Positions 1 through 11,543 of a stretch of 64,000 bases of DNA are shown here, piece by piece. Both the position numbers and the translations under genes were made by a program. The stretch is taken from positions 4,774,001 through 4,838,000 of the forward strand of contig JALGAS010000001.1 in NCBI GenBank assembly GCA_023078685.1. The letters run 5' to 3'. The notes under the pieces are model-generated. The model was given only the letters and a program-made list of their open reading frames with translations, was not told where the DNA came from and ran no database searches. The stretch is from Neopestalotiopsis rosae (lineage: Eukaryota > Ascomycota > Sordariomycetes > Amphisphaeriales > Sporocadaceae). Within the stretch, counting starts at the first letter, position 1. Each line of letters opens with the position of its first letter.

Positions 1-486
1 CGTCGCCCAGACGAACTCGTCGTGTTCGTCACCACCAACAACAATGTCCTCAACATCATGAACAGTGACTGCCCAGTTGAGCTGCATGCTTTCCTTGTCC
101 GAGAAGACCAAGGCGTTGCGCACATTCCTACTCTCATCTCTCCATGGATCAGTGACACTCCATCGTTTCTCCCGAAACATTGCATCGATACGAAAGACTC
201 TAAGATTTGACTGATTCTGGACTGCTCGTGCGATAGAGTCAGAGATGATGAAGTCATTGTCGTCTACGCTGCCAGAAGGGACCTCAAACTCGCCCTGCTC
301 GTATCTGTCATAGCTCCGTCGCCTCAAAAGAAGGATGGTTGGCCTCGACGATTGTATGTCAATTTTAAACACGGCGGCAGCTACCTGCAGTTTGCTGTCG
401 TTGGCGACATTGTCCATGTGTGAGAGGTACTCGGCCTTTGACATGGCCAGGATGTGCTTCTGCTTTTGTGTGAGTGTTGGGCCCAT
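1..486 (-). CDS. NUDIX-like domain protein, catalytically degenerate, partial (C-terminus beyond left edge)
   Basis: Reading the minus strand from ATG at 486 gives 162 codons with no stop to the window edge. The start reads MGPTLTQKQKHILAMSKAEY, followed by a beta strand and loop typical of fungal NUDIX proteins (AAAVFKIDI, ILLLRRRSYDRYEQGEFEVP) and, near the edge, DEHDEFVWAT, which matches the usual EH..F.WAT motif of this family. NUDIX enzymes hydrolyse nucleoside diphosphates linked to another moiety, using a G-x5-E-x7-REUxEExGU box. Here the corresponding stretch is GSVDDNDFIISDSIARAVQN: the metal-binding REUxEE residues are replaced, so hydrolase activity looks lost. It could be a binding protein or a decaying copy. 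The fold assignment is from visible motifs only. Confidence 0.75.
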   Translation of the reverse strand, partial: MGPTLTQKQKHILAMSKAEYLSHMDNVANDSKLQVAAAVFKIDIQSSRPTILLLRRRSYDRYEQGEFEVPSGSVDDNDFIISDSIARAVQNQSNLRVFRIDAMFREKRWSVTDPWRDESRNVRNALVFSDKESMQLNWAVTVHDVEDIVVGGDEHDEFVWAT

Positions 487-3267
487 GGCGATTCAACAGA
501 TGGTGACGACACCACTCTCCCGTTCTTATTGTCGGATTGCTCTTGTGGCGACACGAGGATCAAAGATCATTTGCTTTTGCTGAAAACAACTGCCACTGAC
601 GTTCCATGTGCTTGACACCATGTACGACGACACTTCGATTCAGTGACTATCGAGATGGATCAACATGTAGTCGAAATGAAGTGCCATATGGAAAACATCA
701 ACAATGCAAACAAAATTTGATTGCAGAATCTTCCCATGCGGGCTGTCAAACTGTAAAGTCTGGTGTGGCGTCACGATAGGGTTGACTTTGAGAGGACAGC
801 TGCAGGTGCTCTTATCGACTGGTTATATCCAGCTCTTCGTGCGCGTACTCGAGCATTGTATTGCTTTGCGCTCTCTTGCGCACGGAAAAGAGCGAGACCA
901 CATTTTGAAAAGGGCGACGCGTTCATTACTGAGAGTAGATATAATGTTTTGCTGGTCGAAGGCGAGGCTTGTTCGCTTACTATGGCGGTTTGCATTTGCA
1001 TGCTACGCCATGTCTCACACATCCTGTTTCATGCCCGAGATAAGGACCAGCCGCGATCAAGCTGTTCGTTCTTATCTTTTCTTCCCTCTTCTTCTCGAAC
1101 TGACCAGCTATGGGTGCTTCATTGTGGATGATGTGTGCAGCCAGGATCGCAGTCGGGCCGGCGAGTGATCTGACAGACGGATCCGGGGTAAAGTTGAGAT
1201 CTTTCCTCGATGCCCCATGAGCATGTGGAGCCACGATACGTCCCGCACTTGCAGAAAGGCGAGAAAACAAAGTCCACACTAGAATACCCCATACATGCGT
1301 TGGATCTTGGTTCATGCATAAAGATGTCCTTTGGGAGCGGGTGGAATGTTTGCAGGTAGTAGATTATTTGTTGTTGAATCCCCAGGCTTCAATGGAGTTG
1401 GAGAGCTTCAGGTCTTGCTTACTCCCACAGCTAGGTTCGGCACATCCCTCCTTCCCTACCTCCATGTGGGTAATTCCGTACGTACCTGCTTGCTTTTGTC
1501 TTTGTCACTGCTCATTATCCACGTGCGACATCTCTTCTGACAGGCGGAATCATCAAACGTCATCCCCTGTCAAAAAAGTGACAAGGCCTGTTCCAGAGAT
1601 CCATCATGATGTGTTATTGTTCATAGACATTGAATCGCAAGTAAAGGCTCATGTGTGTCATATGTGTAGCGAGCAAGGCTGGTACGAAACACATTTCAAT
1701 GTATGGATGGAATGAAGATCCGTATGCAAATGCCAATTGAAAAGAATGAATCTTCATTTGCTGGCCTACTGCTTATTGGTTCGCTTGCTCTAGGCGCACT
1801 GGAGTTGGGGGCGGGCGTTAATGGTTTGATGGGTTCTTCTGGTAGGGGATGGGAGCACCACAGCGGTGCAGCACTGTATTGTGGGGGCACTGCAGACAGA
1901 CAGGCAGACGGACAGTCGGACAGAGACGGCTTGAATTACCTATTTAGCATCAGCTGAGCCATTTCGAGGTCTAAAAATGTGTTCATGTTATTGCCTCGTC
2001 TCTTTTTGCGCCCACCGTTCCAACGCCAACGACAACCCGTTTTCTTGTCTAAGATGTCATGGTCGAATTACATCCCAAGCCACTTTCAACGCCAGCGCGG
2101 CAAGCGAAAATAGTAGTAAACAAAATCACTCGTGACTTTGGTCTTCGTACAATGAATGCATGAACGGTAGCTTGGGTAGGTCGTAGGGGAGACATTTCAG
2201 GCGGGGGCGCTACCGATGGCCTAGGCTGTGGATAGACCTGGAGACCTGCTGGAAAGGAGAATCGGCGTCGATCATTGACCGTGACGAATGCCCAGGGAGG
2301 GCTTAGCGCCACTCAAACCTGGGGAGTTGGTCGATCTTAGCACCATTAATTACGAGGTTTTCGAGGTCCCATCTGGTCCCCTACGGGCTCTAGCGGGCCT
2401 AGGAAACCCCTAGAAGCAAGGTTAAATGCGGTAGAGTTAATGGGTGGACCACTTCTTCTCCTGTCTCGTCCAGTACCAAGTTTGCCCTTCTGCAAGGAGG
2501 CCGAGTCCAATGTTGATCGAGTGTGGGAGGGAGAGACCCCAAAGTGCTCATGTGCGTGCGAGAAAATGTGTCCGTGTCTGACCAAACAGCTAGCAGTTGG
2601 GTTCGTTCCAGGCTCGGCTAACTGGGATTTGGGCTTGCGAGAGAGGAGAGGAGCCTGTGTATTTTCTATCCATCGCTGCCGAAGAATGACTCTTCTTCGC
2701 AGTCATTCCCATCTATTGTTTTTGTTGATTGACATTGTTCCTTCTTCCCTTCGCTGCTCTCTGCTCTTTTTCGGTGGCTTGCATCATTGAAGCAAGTTGC
2801 TTTTTCTACGAGGCACAGATCATAGGGCCTCTTGTGCGCCTACTATAATCTATTGTCTCTACCGCGCGCAATACCCAACTTGCCGGTATTCTTCGCTCCG
2901 ATCGCTTATTTCACCCCCAACTCACATTCGCTGAGAGTCTAGAGAAGCCGAACGATTTCGTACCCATACGATACTTTTCGCATCGCGATTTTTTAAAACG
3001 CACATTCTTGGAAGGTACAGCATTCCAAGTCTCGACTGACCAGCAACAAGCTTTCCCTTGTTCACGGGGCTAAAGACAAGACAAGCAACTTTTGCTTGTT
3101 TCGCATTATACTTTGCGACTCGAAACAACCGACGACCGATAATTGATTCTAGCTTGGCGCAACGGCTGCATGCCTAGGCCCTAGACATCAACCGAATACT
3201 CGAAGCTGTCGTACGCGCATCATATAATAATTAATATTTCCATTAATCGGCTACCAACATTACCACA
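487..3267. other. Long intergenic region, no gene recognised
   Basis: About 2.8 kb between the divergent NUDIX-like and Crh genes. Open frames on both strands are short, overlap one another and have no recognisable domain or splice-linked partner. The right-hand part is presumably promoter and 5' leader of the Crh gene. A purine/CAG-rich run lies near 1890-1925. Confidence 0.6.
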
Positions 3268-4769
3268 ATGATCCGGACGTGGTTACCCGCGGCCGTTGCC
3301 CTATTCGGCGCAACAGCTGTTCTTGCCGACCAGACTACATGTTCTCTTGACAACCACTGCCCTGAAGAGACACCATGCTGCTCTCGTAGGTACCATCTGC
3401 TTATTGAAATATACTGTATCTGCGCATTCTATGCCGCCGATTACCAAAGACTTTGTTTACTCATGCTGATGTTCTTGTAGAATATGGACAATGTGGTGTC
3501 GGTGCATACTGCTTGGGAGGCTGCGACCCTCGAATGTCATTTTCACTAGACTCGTGTGTACCAGCACCAGTCTGCGCCTCCAAAACGCTAAAGATGGATA
3601 ACACCGACAACATTGTAGACGTTTCCAAGTATCTTGGCGACCCGACTCAGGCCGACTGGGTGGCACAAGGCAGTGCAGTACCGTTCAACGGAAACACCCT
3701 CTTGACCATGAAGCCCAACACTGCTGGAACCGTGCTTGCATCGACGGTTTATCTATGGTATGGAAATGTCAAGGCAAAGGTCAAGACGGGCAGAGGCGCA
3801 GGTGTGGTCACGGCCTTTATTCTCCTGAGTGACGTCAAGGACGAAATTGATTACGAATGGGTCGGTACTGAACTCGACATTGCACAAACCAATTACTACT
3901 TCCAGGGTATCCCCGATTGTAAGCAGCCACCCGTTTTTTCCGGACGAACCTTGCATCTTGCATGACAGCAACTAATACCATTTCCAGATACTCACTCGGG
4001 TAACATTACTGATGTATCCGATACAAATGCCAACTTCCACGAGTACGAAATTCGCTGGACTCCCGACGATATCACGTGGCTTGTAGATGGGAAGGTTGGC
4101 CGAACCCAAAAGAAGTCCGACACCTGGAATGCCACAGCGAACCAGTGGGATTTCCCCCAGACGCCTTCTCGTCTTCAACTGTCCATCTGGCCAGGAGGAG
4201 CCAGCACCAACGCCAAGGGTACTATTGACTGGGCTGGTGGTCCGATTGACTGGGACAGCGCCGACATTCAGCGAGATGGTTACTACTACGCCACCTTCGG
4301 CGAAGTGGACATTGAATGCTATCAGACCAACACCCCACCCGGCACAAACTCTGGAACAAGTTACACGTACAAGGACGCCAGGGCGACCAATGATACCGTC
4401 GTGGATGGTGACGACAATACGATTCTCAAGTCTCTGCTGGGCACTGGACTCGACATGGACAAGGAGCTGCCCGCTACAGCCTCGGGAACCGCCGAAGTTA
4501 TTCCCGGTCTCAGTGGCGGTGGACCCGGCACGAACGGCCAGGCCGCCGGCTCCAGCGACAGCAGCTCAGGCAGCAGCAGTAGCGGTAGCAGCAGCAGCAG
4601 TGGTTCTGGAACTACCAAGTGTGATAGCAGTAGCGGATTCCAACAGAGCTGCAGCAGCGACAGCAGTAGCAGTAGCAGCACAAGCGGTGCAGGCGTCACC
4701 CACGACCACATTCTCGTGGGCAGCACATTTGCTGCGATTGCGACTGTTTTCGGCGCCATCTTGCTATAG
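3268..4769 (+). CDS. GPI-anchored Crh-type cell-wall transglycosylase (CBM18 + GH16)
   Basis: Three exons: 3268-3385, 3481-3918, 3988-4769, giving 445 residues; the second intron has a clear CTAAT branch site. A signal peptide (MIRTWLPAAVALFGATAVLA) leads into a CBM18 chitin-binding module whose cysteines are completed only after splicing (CCSQYGQCGVGAYC). The GH16 domain has the Crh catalytic signature DEIDYEW at residues 160-166, with E161 and E165 as expected nucleophile and acid/base. The C-terminal third is a Ser-rich spacer coded largely by AGC repeats, ending in a hydrophobic tail (TFAAIATVFGAILL) fitting a GPI anchor. Crh proteins cross-link chitin to beta-glucan in the wall; that role is inferred from the family. 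CBM18-bearing Crh proteins are typical of filamentous ascomycetes. Confidence 0.93.
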
Positions 4770-5340
4770 TGTGGCGTGATGCTTTGAATCTTTACAAATC
4801 ATATGTAGACAACCTAATTCACTGGGAGGCTTATAATTAATGAAATTGAACAATTCCAATTTGAAAACAAGCTTCACTTGCATTGTATGAGTTACTTGAA
4901 GCCAAATGTACATGTGAGTCAATGTGTCTGGCTACGCATGTGTGGAGGGAGCATAGTCATGTTTATATGACTGTATACAACGTTTGGTCAATCTACACTT
5001 GCCAGGCAACCATTGGTATGACTTACTTGTGTGTGCCAAATCGGGTACATCAAAATAAGTCTACTGCACGAGTTATGTTGGCAAAGTTGTTTCGCTAACG
5101 TGGTGATGGCTATATAGTCTTGCTTATTTGACGAGGAAGTCACTTTTCAAAGCAATCAGGCGTGCTCTCAAAGCAGGTTTGTTCAGACGTATGCCCTGTA
5201 ATATTTGTTGTACACCTTGGCCGGTCGCAACGTAAATCAGTCGTTCTCGCTCCTGCTCTAGCGACGGAAAATTGAATTGTTTTGAACAACGAGATAATGT
5301 CCCAATGATCAATCAAATCCAGTCATGCCGATCTCTACAA
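4770..5340. other. Convergent 3' intergenic region
   Basis: Lies between the 3' ends of the Crh gene (+) and the HeLo-pseudokinase gene (-). AT-rich, no supported coding sequence; expected to hold both 3' UTRs. Confidence 0.6.
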
Positions 5341-7212
5341 CTATATCGCAATACTTTCCAACTTTTGGATAATGTGCTCCCACACCTCAAACTGCAATCC
5401 CGCGTCATTGGTCCCGGGGCCCTGCGTGTTGAGGTTTCCGGCTATGCATGTCTTCACGACGGACGCGAACAGTGCTCCGGCTTCTGCTTCAAGAGCTTCC
5501 AACCTTTCCGGAAGAAGAAGCTCAGACTGAACACTTTTGATGGTTGCAGCGCGGAGTCTCTGGCCTTGTTCGAGACCCAGAACCTTGTGAAGCGGCTGCC
5601 ATACACCAATCTCATAGAGCACTACGCCCAAGCTGTAAATGTCGTAGAGTTTGCGGAAGCCATTCTTTCCTTCCCTCGGAACGTCAAACTGAGCCTTGGG
5701 ATGACGGTAGAGGTCATGCCACGGATTCATATAGGGTAGTTCCGTTGTCGCATCCGTGTCAACAGGTCGGGAATAGTCAAAACCGCAGAGTAGTGGCTGA
5801 GATGTGTAGAGGTGTTTGTCCGAATAAAAGACGATATTGTCGCTCCGAAGTCCTTTATGTACCCACTCTGTCGAATGAAGATACCAGATCGAGGATGAAA
5901 TCAGTCGCGCAATCTTCATGCGATTCGTCAGGGAAATCTTTCTATGATTGGATAAATAGTGTAATAAGGAGCTGGGAATGTTCGGCCGGGCTCCTTCCTC
6001 CAAGGGGAATACGAAACCGAGGCGGGCATGCTCTGGGTCATTCACGTAACCGAGACAACCTGGCACGCGAAACAGGACAGGTTGATCAGCATCGTGTAAA
6101 GCCTTTGCCATTCTTGAAATGCGGGTTTCAATGAGCGGCGGAGGCGCATAGCTGTCTCTAGCCTGATTGACATCGTCATCATCTTCATCTTCATCTTCAT
6201 CCTCTTCATCGTCTTCGAGGTCTGGCTGGTAGTACCGCCATTCGATCCAGATTGAATCACCCTGAAAGCTGCCGCAGGAGCGGATGTCTTTGGCGCGTGT
6301 ACGAACATTGATCGCTGTTTCGATGATGTGGAGATCTGTCAACTGAAGCCTCAATGATTCGTCAATCAATTCCTCCTTTTCAGCAGCAAGGTTGATGAAC
6401 TTGAAGCGTGCCAAACAACTGGCGCGTTCGTCAAACTCATTGTGCCGCGTATCGGTCACTGTATCGTGCTGTTTGACTGTTTTCAGCTGACCCTTGCTTG
6501 GATTTTCATGAGTTCGTGACTGAAATGAATTGACAAGCTGGACAAGGTCATCCATGCGATTATTTACCCGCAGAACCTCCATGTAGGTGATCTCCTGTAG
6601 TTTGAAGTGCTTTTGTCTATCGTGGGCATCGAGAAAGGGCATCATGGACTCGTTCAACTTGATCACGCTTGCCAGCAACTCTTCAAAGCCGCTTCTATCG
6701 AAGGTCGCCCATTTCAGTCGACTGGGGCATTTTCTTGTCGCATCAAAAAAGCGGCTGGCTTTAGCCTCGAGTTTTGCATGAATCTGAGGAAGGCCCTGGA
6801 CAGACGATCCTTCGAAACCGTCATGACTGGCGTCAAATGCGACTAAGTCAAGACCATAGCGGTGCTTCAGCTTCCCAATGTCTAAAAGCAGTAGTTGTAA
6901 TTCTCTCAAAGCGTCGTTGATGGTGTGTCTTGATATTCTGAGGGTTGATGCAAGTGACTCTTCGTCTTCAGAAAGTTTTGCCAGAATCGCCCAGCCAACA
7001 AGCTTGTCCCGCTCCAATTGAAGTTGCACGAGGAGAAAACGGTACGCCTCAGGCATGTTACTCGCCTCAAGCACAAGTTTGAAGCCTGAAATATGTTAAT
7101 ATTTGAAGACCCGTGAGACCAATTACTCACCTTTTATGCATCCAGAAAAGAGTTCAAAGGTCAATGATGCCACTCCGAACGCCAATCCAGCAATGCTCAG
7201 AGGGTCGGCCAT
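5341..7212 (-). CDS. HeLo-domain / pseudokinase fusion protein
   Basis: Two exons: 7131-7212 and 5341-7085, with a 45-nt intron (GTGAGT...CAG). The product has 608 residues. The start MADPLSIAGLAFGVASLTFE followed by FELFSGCIKGFKLVLEASN is the hallmark N-terminus of fungal HeLo (HET-s N-terminal) domains. An acidic Asp/Glu tract lies at about 318-332. The C-terminal half is kinase-like, but the catalytic-loop HRD is replaced by HKG in HKGLRSDN (436-443) and DFG by GFD in CGFDYSRP (about 461-468), so phosphotransfer is doubtful. HeLo domains form membrane-active helical bundles in heterokaryon incompatibility and regulated cell death; pseudokinase-HeLo fusions are known in fungi. Transcribed divergently from the Hsp70-kinase gene about 700 bp away. 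Confidence 0.88.
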
Positions 7213-7910
7213 GGTTTTGATATCATCAAGGCAGCAGTTGATATACCGAAACTCTTTTTTCCCCTCTTTGAACAAGTGGCTGCAGCAGCATGTCTCACCT
7301 GTGTATACATAAGCTTAGAAATTCACTCATATCATGATCGATAAAAGACCAGGGATTATTGCCTGACCTCGACAGGGAGGGGGGAGGGGAAGTTCCTTTG
7401 GATCACCAGCGAAAAGCAGTGTCTCGGGGAAGGCACACTTGTGTTCGAACTACAATGGTATTTCACATTTGATGAGAATTACACAAGGCGTTTTTGTTGA
7501 AAGGGAACGGTGAGTATACAGGAAAAAAGCAACGATTCATCAACACCACAGCATGCTACTGAGAAGGAAATATCTTTCAAAGAGTGCAGACATTCCGGGC
7601 AAATTCGAAGACTCGATAGCGCTAAACCTTTCTCGACCTTTTGTGCAACTCGGGAATCCGGGGGAGGTGCCGCTCCTCAGCCTTACCATCTGACACCTGC
7701 CATCATCATCAAGCAGACTGCGACTGTCACCATTCGGTCAGCTAGACATATTATCCGTGGCTTGATCTATGATCGCTGATTTCAAAACTGCTTTTTTGCG
7801 TAAAATATTACTACAATCTTCTTGAATTGCTGGCGGCTGCCGCCTTGGTGCTTCATCCGAATGTTCCTTGAAGCCTCAACCTGCGAGACCAAGGTGGGGT
7901 AACTACCGTC
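7213..7910. promoter_or_regulatory. Shared divergent promoter region
   Basis: The 698 bp between the start codons of the HeLo-pseudokinase (-) and Hsp70-kinase (+) genes. It holds a G-rich run near 7376-7391 and no coding sequence I can support. Any shared regulatory element is inferred from the head-to-head layout alone. Confidence 0.45.
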
Positions 7911-10900
7911 ATGCGCATCGATGGGATCGGTATTGACTTGGGCACCGCCGAAACGCGCGTTGCCATTTTTCGAAATGGAGAGCCTGAAATTATACCAGAT
8001 GTCGATGGTGGAGACAGCTTCCCTTCTGTTGTCGGATTCGACAGGCAGAACCAGACGCGCGTGACTGGCTCCAGAGCGAAACACCAAAGCTCATCGTCAC
8101 GGTCGCTGGTCTTCCGCGACATCAAGCATCGGATTGAGACAGGACCTGATTTATCCAAGCAGGGAGACAGACGGGCAAACAGGGACATTGTTGAAGCCGT
8201 GGCTGCGATATTTGACCGCGTAATGGGCAATGTGGCAACTTATTGCAAACTAAGCCTTGAAACAATGACAGTCAAGGCTGTGATAAGCGTTCCGGCTCTG
8301 TTCAACGAGCAGCAACGACAGATTATCCGCGACGCTGCCAAGATTGTTGGCATTGGAATATTGTCTATGATTGCAACACCAAGCGCGATATGTTATGCAT
8401 GGGCCGTGACTGGTTGGCATGCAAGAGAGGGTATGTATCGCGATCCACATTCAAAATGGTACCGCTCTTTCCCATGTACTGGGAATAATACACAAGTCTA
8501 AAGTTGACTGTTACTATGAATAGATGCTAAAACCCAGATTCTTGCTTTGGACATGGGGGCAGGCTGCTTCCATGCCGCCGTTGCCAATTTCGAGGACTGC
8601 TACGTGGAAATGCAAGCTATGTACCACATGAGATTGGGCGGAAAGGATCTCGAAGATTTTCTGTATACCTATTTGATGGGGAAAGCCGAAGAAATGGGGA
8701 TCCTTATTGGCCCAAACTCCCGAGCTGAGCGTAGGCTACGCAGTGCCTGTCAGAGGTCAATCATTGAGCTTTCGTTCGCTCATAAACATCATATTGTCTT
8801 AGAGTCGCTGGCTGATGACAAGACTTTTGATTTCAGCATTGATCGCGCAACATTTGATGAAGTGGCCATGAAGCCTATTTTACCATCAACCCTTGCAGCA
8901 ATCGATATTGTTTTGCATCGCTCTAATATCGGAGAGGAGAAAATCCAAGAGATTCTAGTCACGGGGGCCTGCTCACGTATACCGTTCTTACAAAAAGCTT
9001 GGACAGCACGTTTCGGCAACAAAGTGGCGATTCGCTTTCTGGATCATGCCGAAGTGAAAGGCTGCGCAGTGTATCTCGCTAACTTAATGGGGGTTCTTAC
9101 GACACCAAAAGGATGCGATGACGTTCCAGCGCTGCTACAGAGAACGACACTACCAATAGGCGTCGGACTATCAAGCGGCGAATAATGCGTGATCATTTCC
9201 AGCGGTTCGATAATTCCCACCAAAAAGACTCTATGTCTTAATTGGGATGAATCACTTGGGTTCCTTGAGGACCGGGCATCATTCAAGCCAGATGGAGATG
9301 AACCCCGAAGCAGCACGGATCAGAGTAATGTCAACAAAATCATCTGCGTCTATCAAGGAGAGAGTTCGCAGTGCCAAGAAAATTTGCTTCTCATGAGAAT
9401 GGATTTGACGGATGTACTTTCCGAGCTATCTGGTCCCCAGAAGCGAAGGCTCGAGATTACTGTCGATGTGAATGTGCACACAGGAATCCCTATTGTGGTT
9501 TCCGTGACATCATACCCAGGGCCTACCATCACCAAACGTCTAAATCCGTATCGTATGGGATTAAGACCATATGATCACTGCTCGTTGCGGGACACATTAA
9601 GACAATACAGAGTTGATGATAAGCTCGAAGAGACCCGAAAAGCACTGCGGTACACGATATACGAAATATTGGCCAGCCTCCGAGAACTTTCAACCGGTGT
9701 GTCCCAACTCCAAGAAGCTTTTGACCGAGAAGCATCCTGGTTGGACGATCATCCGTTGGCGTCCATCGAAAATCAAGAAGCCATGCTCCAAAGACTTGAC
9801 GCACTCAAAGAATTGGCACTGCGATATTCCAAAGAGACTGAGGAGCAAATTGGAGATGCTCCGCTCAAACCTGAGATTGAACGAACCCAAGATAGTGCGG
9901 CTGATAGATTGCGAGCTGAAGATATCACTTTCACGCCGATAAAAGACTACCCCATTGTGGATGATAGTTCCTGTGGGAATACTGAAATCGATATACCACA
10001 TCGTTCGAACGAAGAGCCACAAGAAGGGGACGCCATAATTCGACCAAGAGCGCAGCAAGTTCGTCACATGCATTTGTCCTATAGTGACAGCGACAATTCG
10101 ATCAATCGGATCATTGTAGAATTAGAATCGTTATTTTCGACTTCTAGTCAAGGCGTGCCAGGTATATACACGGATGCCAACTTCGCCCGAATCTCAGTAT
10201 ACCTTCGCAATACAGGTCATGCTTCCTGGAGTGCTACGCCTAGGCTTTACACTGCATTGCGCCTGGTCGACCACGTTGACGCACTAGACGAATTTCTCGA
10301 GCTTGGCTTGAACGATATGTGTTTCCCCTTCACCAATACTACAATGCCGGTTTCGCTATCTCCTACAATCAAGTCTGCTTTCCTGGATATCCAAGAGACA
10401 GTTTACTCGGAATCAAAATCCTACGACGTAGGTCATGGGAAGCATGTCTACTTTTCCAAATACGACCCCAAGCCTTTTCAGACAATTGGGCTTCTCGGAA
10501 AAGGAGGCCACGGCACAGTGGACAAAGTTATGAGTCAACTCGACCAGAAGGAATATGCACGGAAATTGTTTCGAAGAGTCCGAGGATGGTCACAAAGCCA
10601 CATTGAATCGTTCCGTACTGAAGTCAATGTTTTGAAACGAGTGGATCATATTCACTGCGTCCAACTGGTGAGTACGCTAATGTTGGCTACACACGCAAGT
10701 CGAAAACCTTGCAGGTGCAAATATTTTACCAACAATACCGCGGATGCACCTCCTTTTCCACGCGTTCGGTTTGTTCTCAAAGTCTAGCACATGTCCCTAA
10801 TAGTTGTTCAGATCAGTACCTATTCCGATCCCAAATTCTTTGCGCTTCTCATGAAACCCGCAGGGGATTGCAACCTGGCCAGATATTACGAATTGGCCCA

Positions 10901-11543
10901 GAACAATAATGACAAGCTCTCTCTGCTTCGCGGGTTCTTGGGTTGTCTGACGAGCGGCGTGCATTATTTGCACGATTCCAAGATCCGCCACCGCGATATC
11001 AAGCCGCAGAATGTCATCATCAAGGACGATCAAGTGTACCTTACTGACTTTGGAATCGCCTACAGCTGGGAGAATCTTGCAGGAGCTACTACCACGGCAG
11101 ACTCGGCCAAGACGGCAATTTACGCAGCTCCCGAAGTTATTCGCGTTGAACCACGCAATACATCGGCAGACATATGGTCACTTGGGTGCATCTTCTTTGA
11201 AATAGCCACTGTACTAAGTGGCGGCTCTGTTGAAGATCTGAAAGCATACTTTCAACAGCAGACCGGTACTGAAGCTTACCACGCGAACGTAGAGAATTTT
11301 GCAGCTTGGGTCAAAGGTTTACGGTCATCGAGCGCGAGCAAATCAGACATCTTCTCGTGGAAACTAGCACATATGGCTTTGCAGTTCGATCCAGATGATC
11401 GTCTAACAGCTGCCGAGCTGTTTGAAGAGATTGCCGAGGAGACACATCGCGTCGGACTACATTTTTGTGGACCCTGCTGTCTTGATGAGGATACATCGAC
11501 GATTGGCAGCGAAGCAGGTAGTGTAGATGAAAGCTGGCCATAG
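7911..11543 (+). CDS. Hsp70-like chaperone / Ser-Thr protein kinase fusion, interrupted by one in-frame TAA
   Basis: Exons 7911-8430, 8524-10667, 10812-11543, one frame of 1131 codons if the TAA at 9183-9185 (codon 394) is ignored. The N-terminal part has Hsp70 ATPase signatures: GIDLGTAETRVAIF, VPALFNEQQRQ, LALDMGAG and VTGACSRIPF. Substrate-domain sequence (SIIPTKKTLCLN, then VNVHTGIPIVVSV) follows directly after the stop, and a helical lid follows (EASWLDDHP). After a linker comes the N-terminal region common in fungal kinases and a kinase domain from about residue 826: GKGGHGTVDKV, YARK, HRDIKPQN, TDFG, APEV, DIWSLGC, all catalytic residues present. Several ATPase residues are altered (FHAAV where TFD is usual). 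Two separate genes are less likely because Hsp70 sequence continues on both sides of the stop. Function unknown; perhaps a signalling sensor. Confidence 0.8.
9183..9185 (+). other. In-frame TAA within the Hsp70-like substrate domain
   Basis: Codons read GGC GAA TAA TGC GTG ATC. The frame is open for hundreds of codons on each side and the protein sequence is Hsp70-like across it. A CAA-to-TAA change would explain it. An assembly error or tolerated readthrough is not excluded. Confidence 0.85.

Noticed and set aside
704..1168. 154-codon plus-strand frame
   Set aside because: It overlaps other frames, has skewed composition and no domain; probably chance.
4087..4779. Long frames on both strands over the Crh C-terminus
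   Set aside because: They are out of frame with the GH16/GPI protein and arise from the AGC-repeat Ser region.
9071..9202. 132-nt in-frame intron that would remove the TAA in the Hsp70-kinase gene
   Set aside because: The donor is weak and the removed part includes conserved Hsp70 sequence (PIGVGLSSG), so a nonsense codon is the better explanation.
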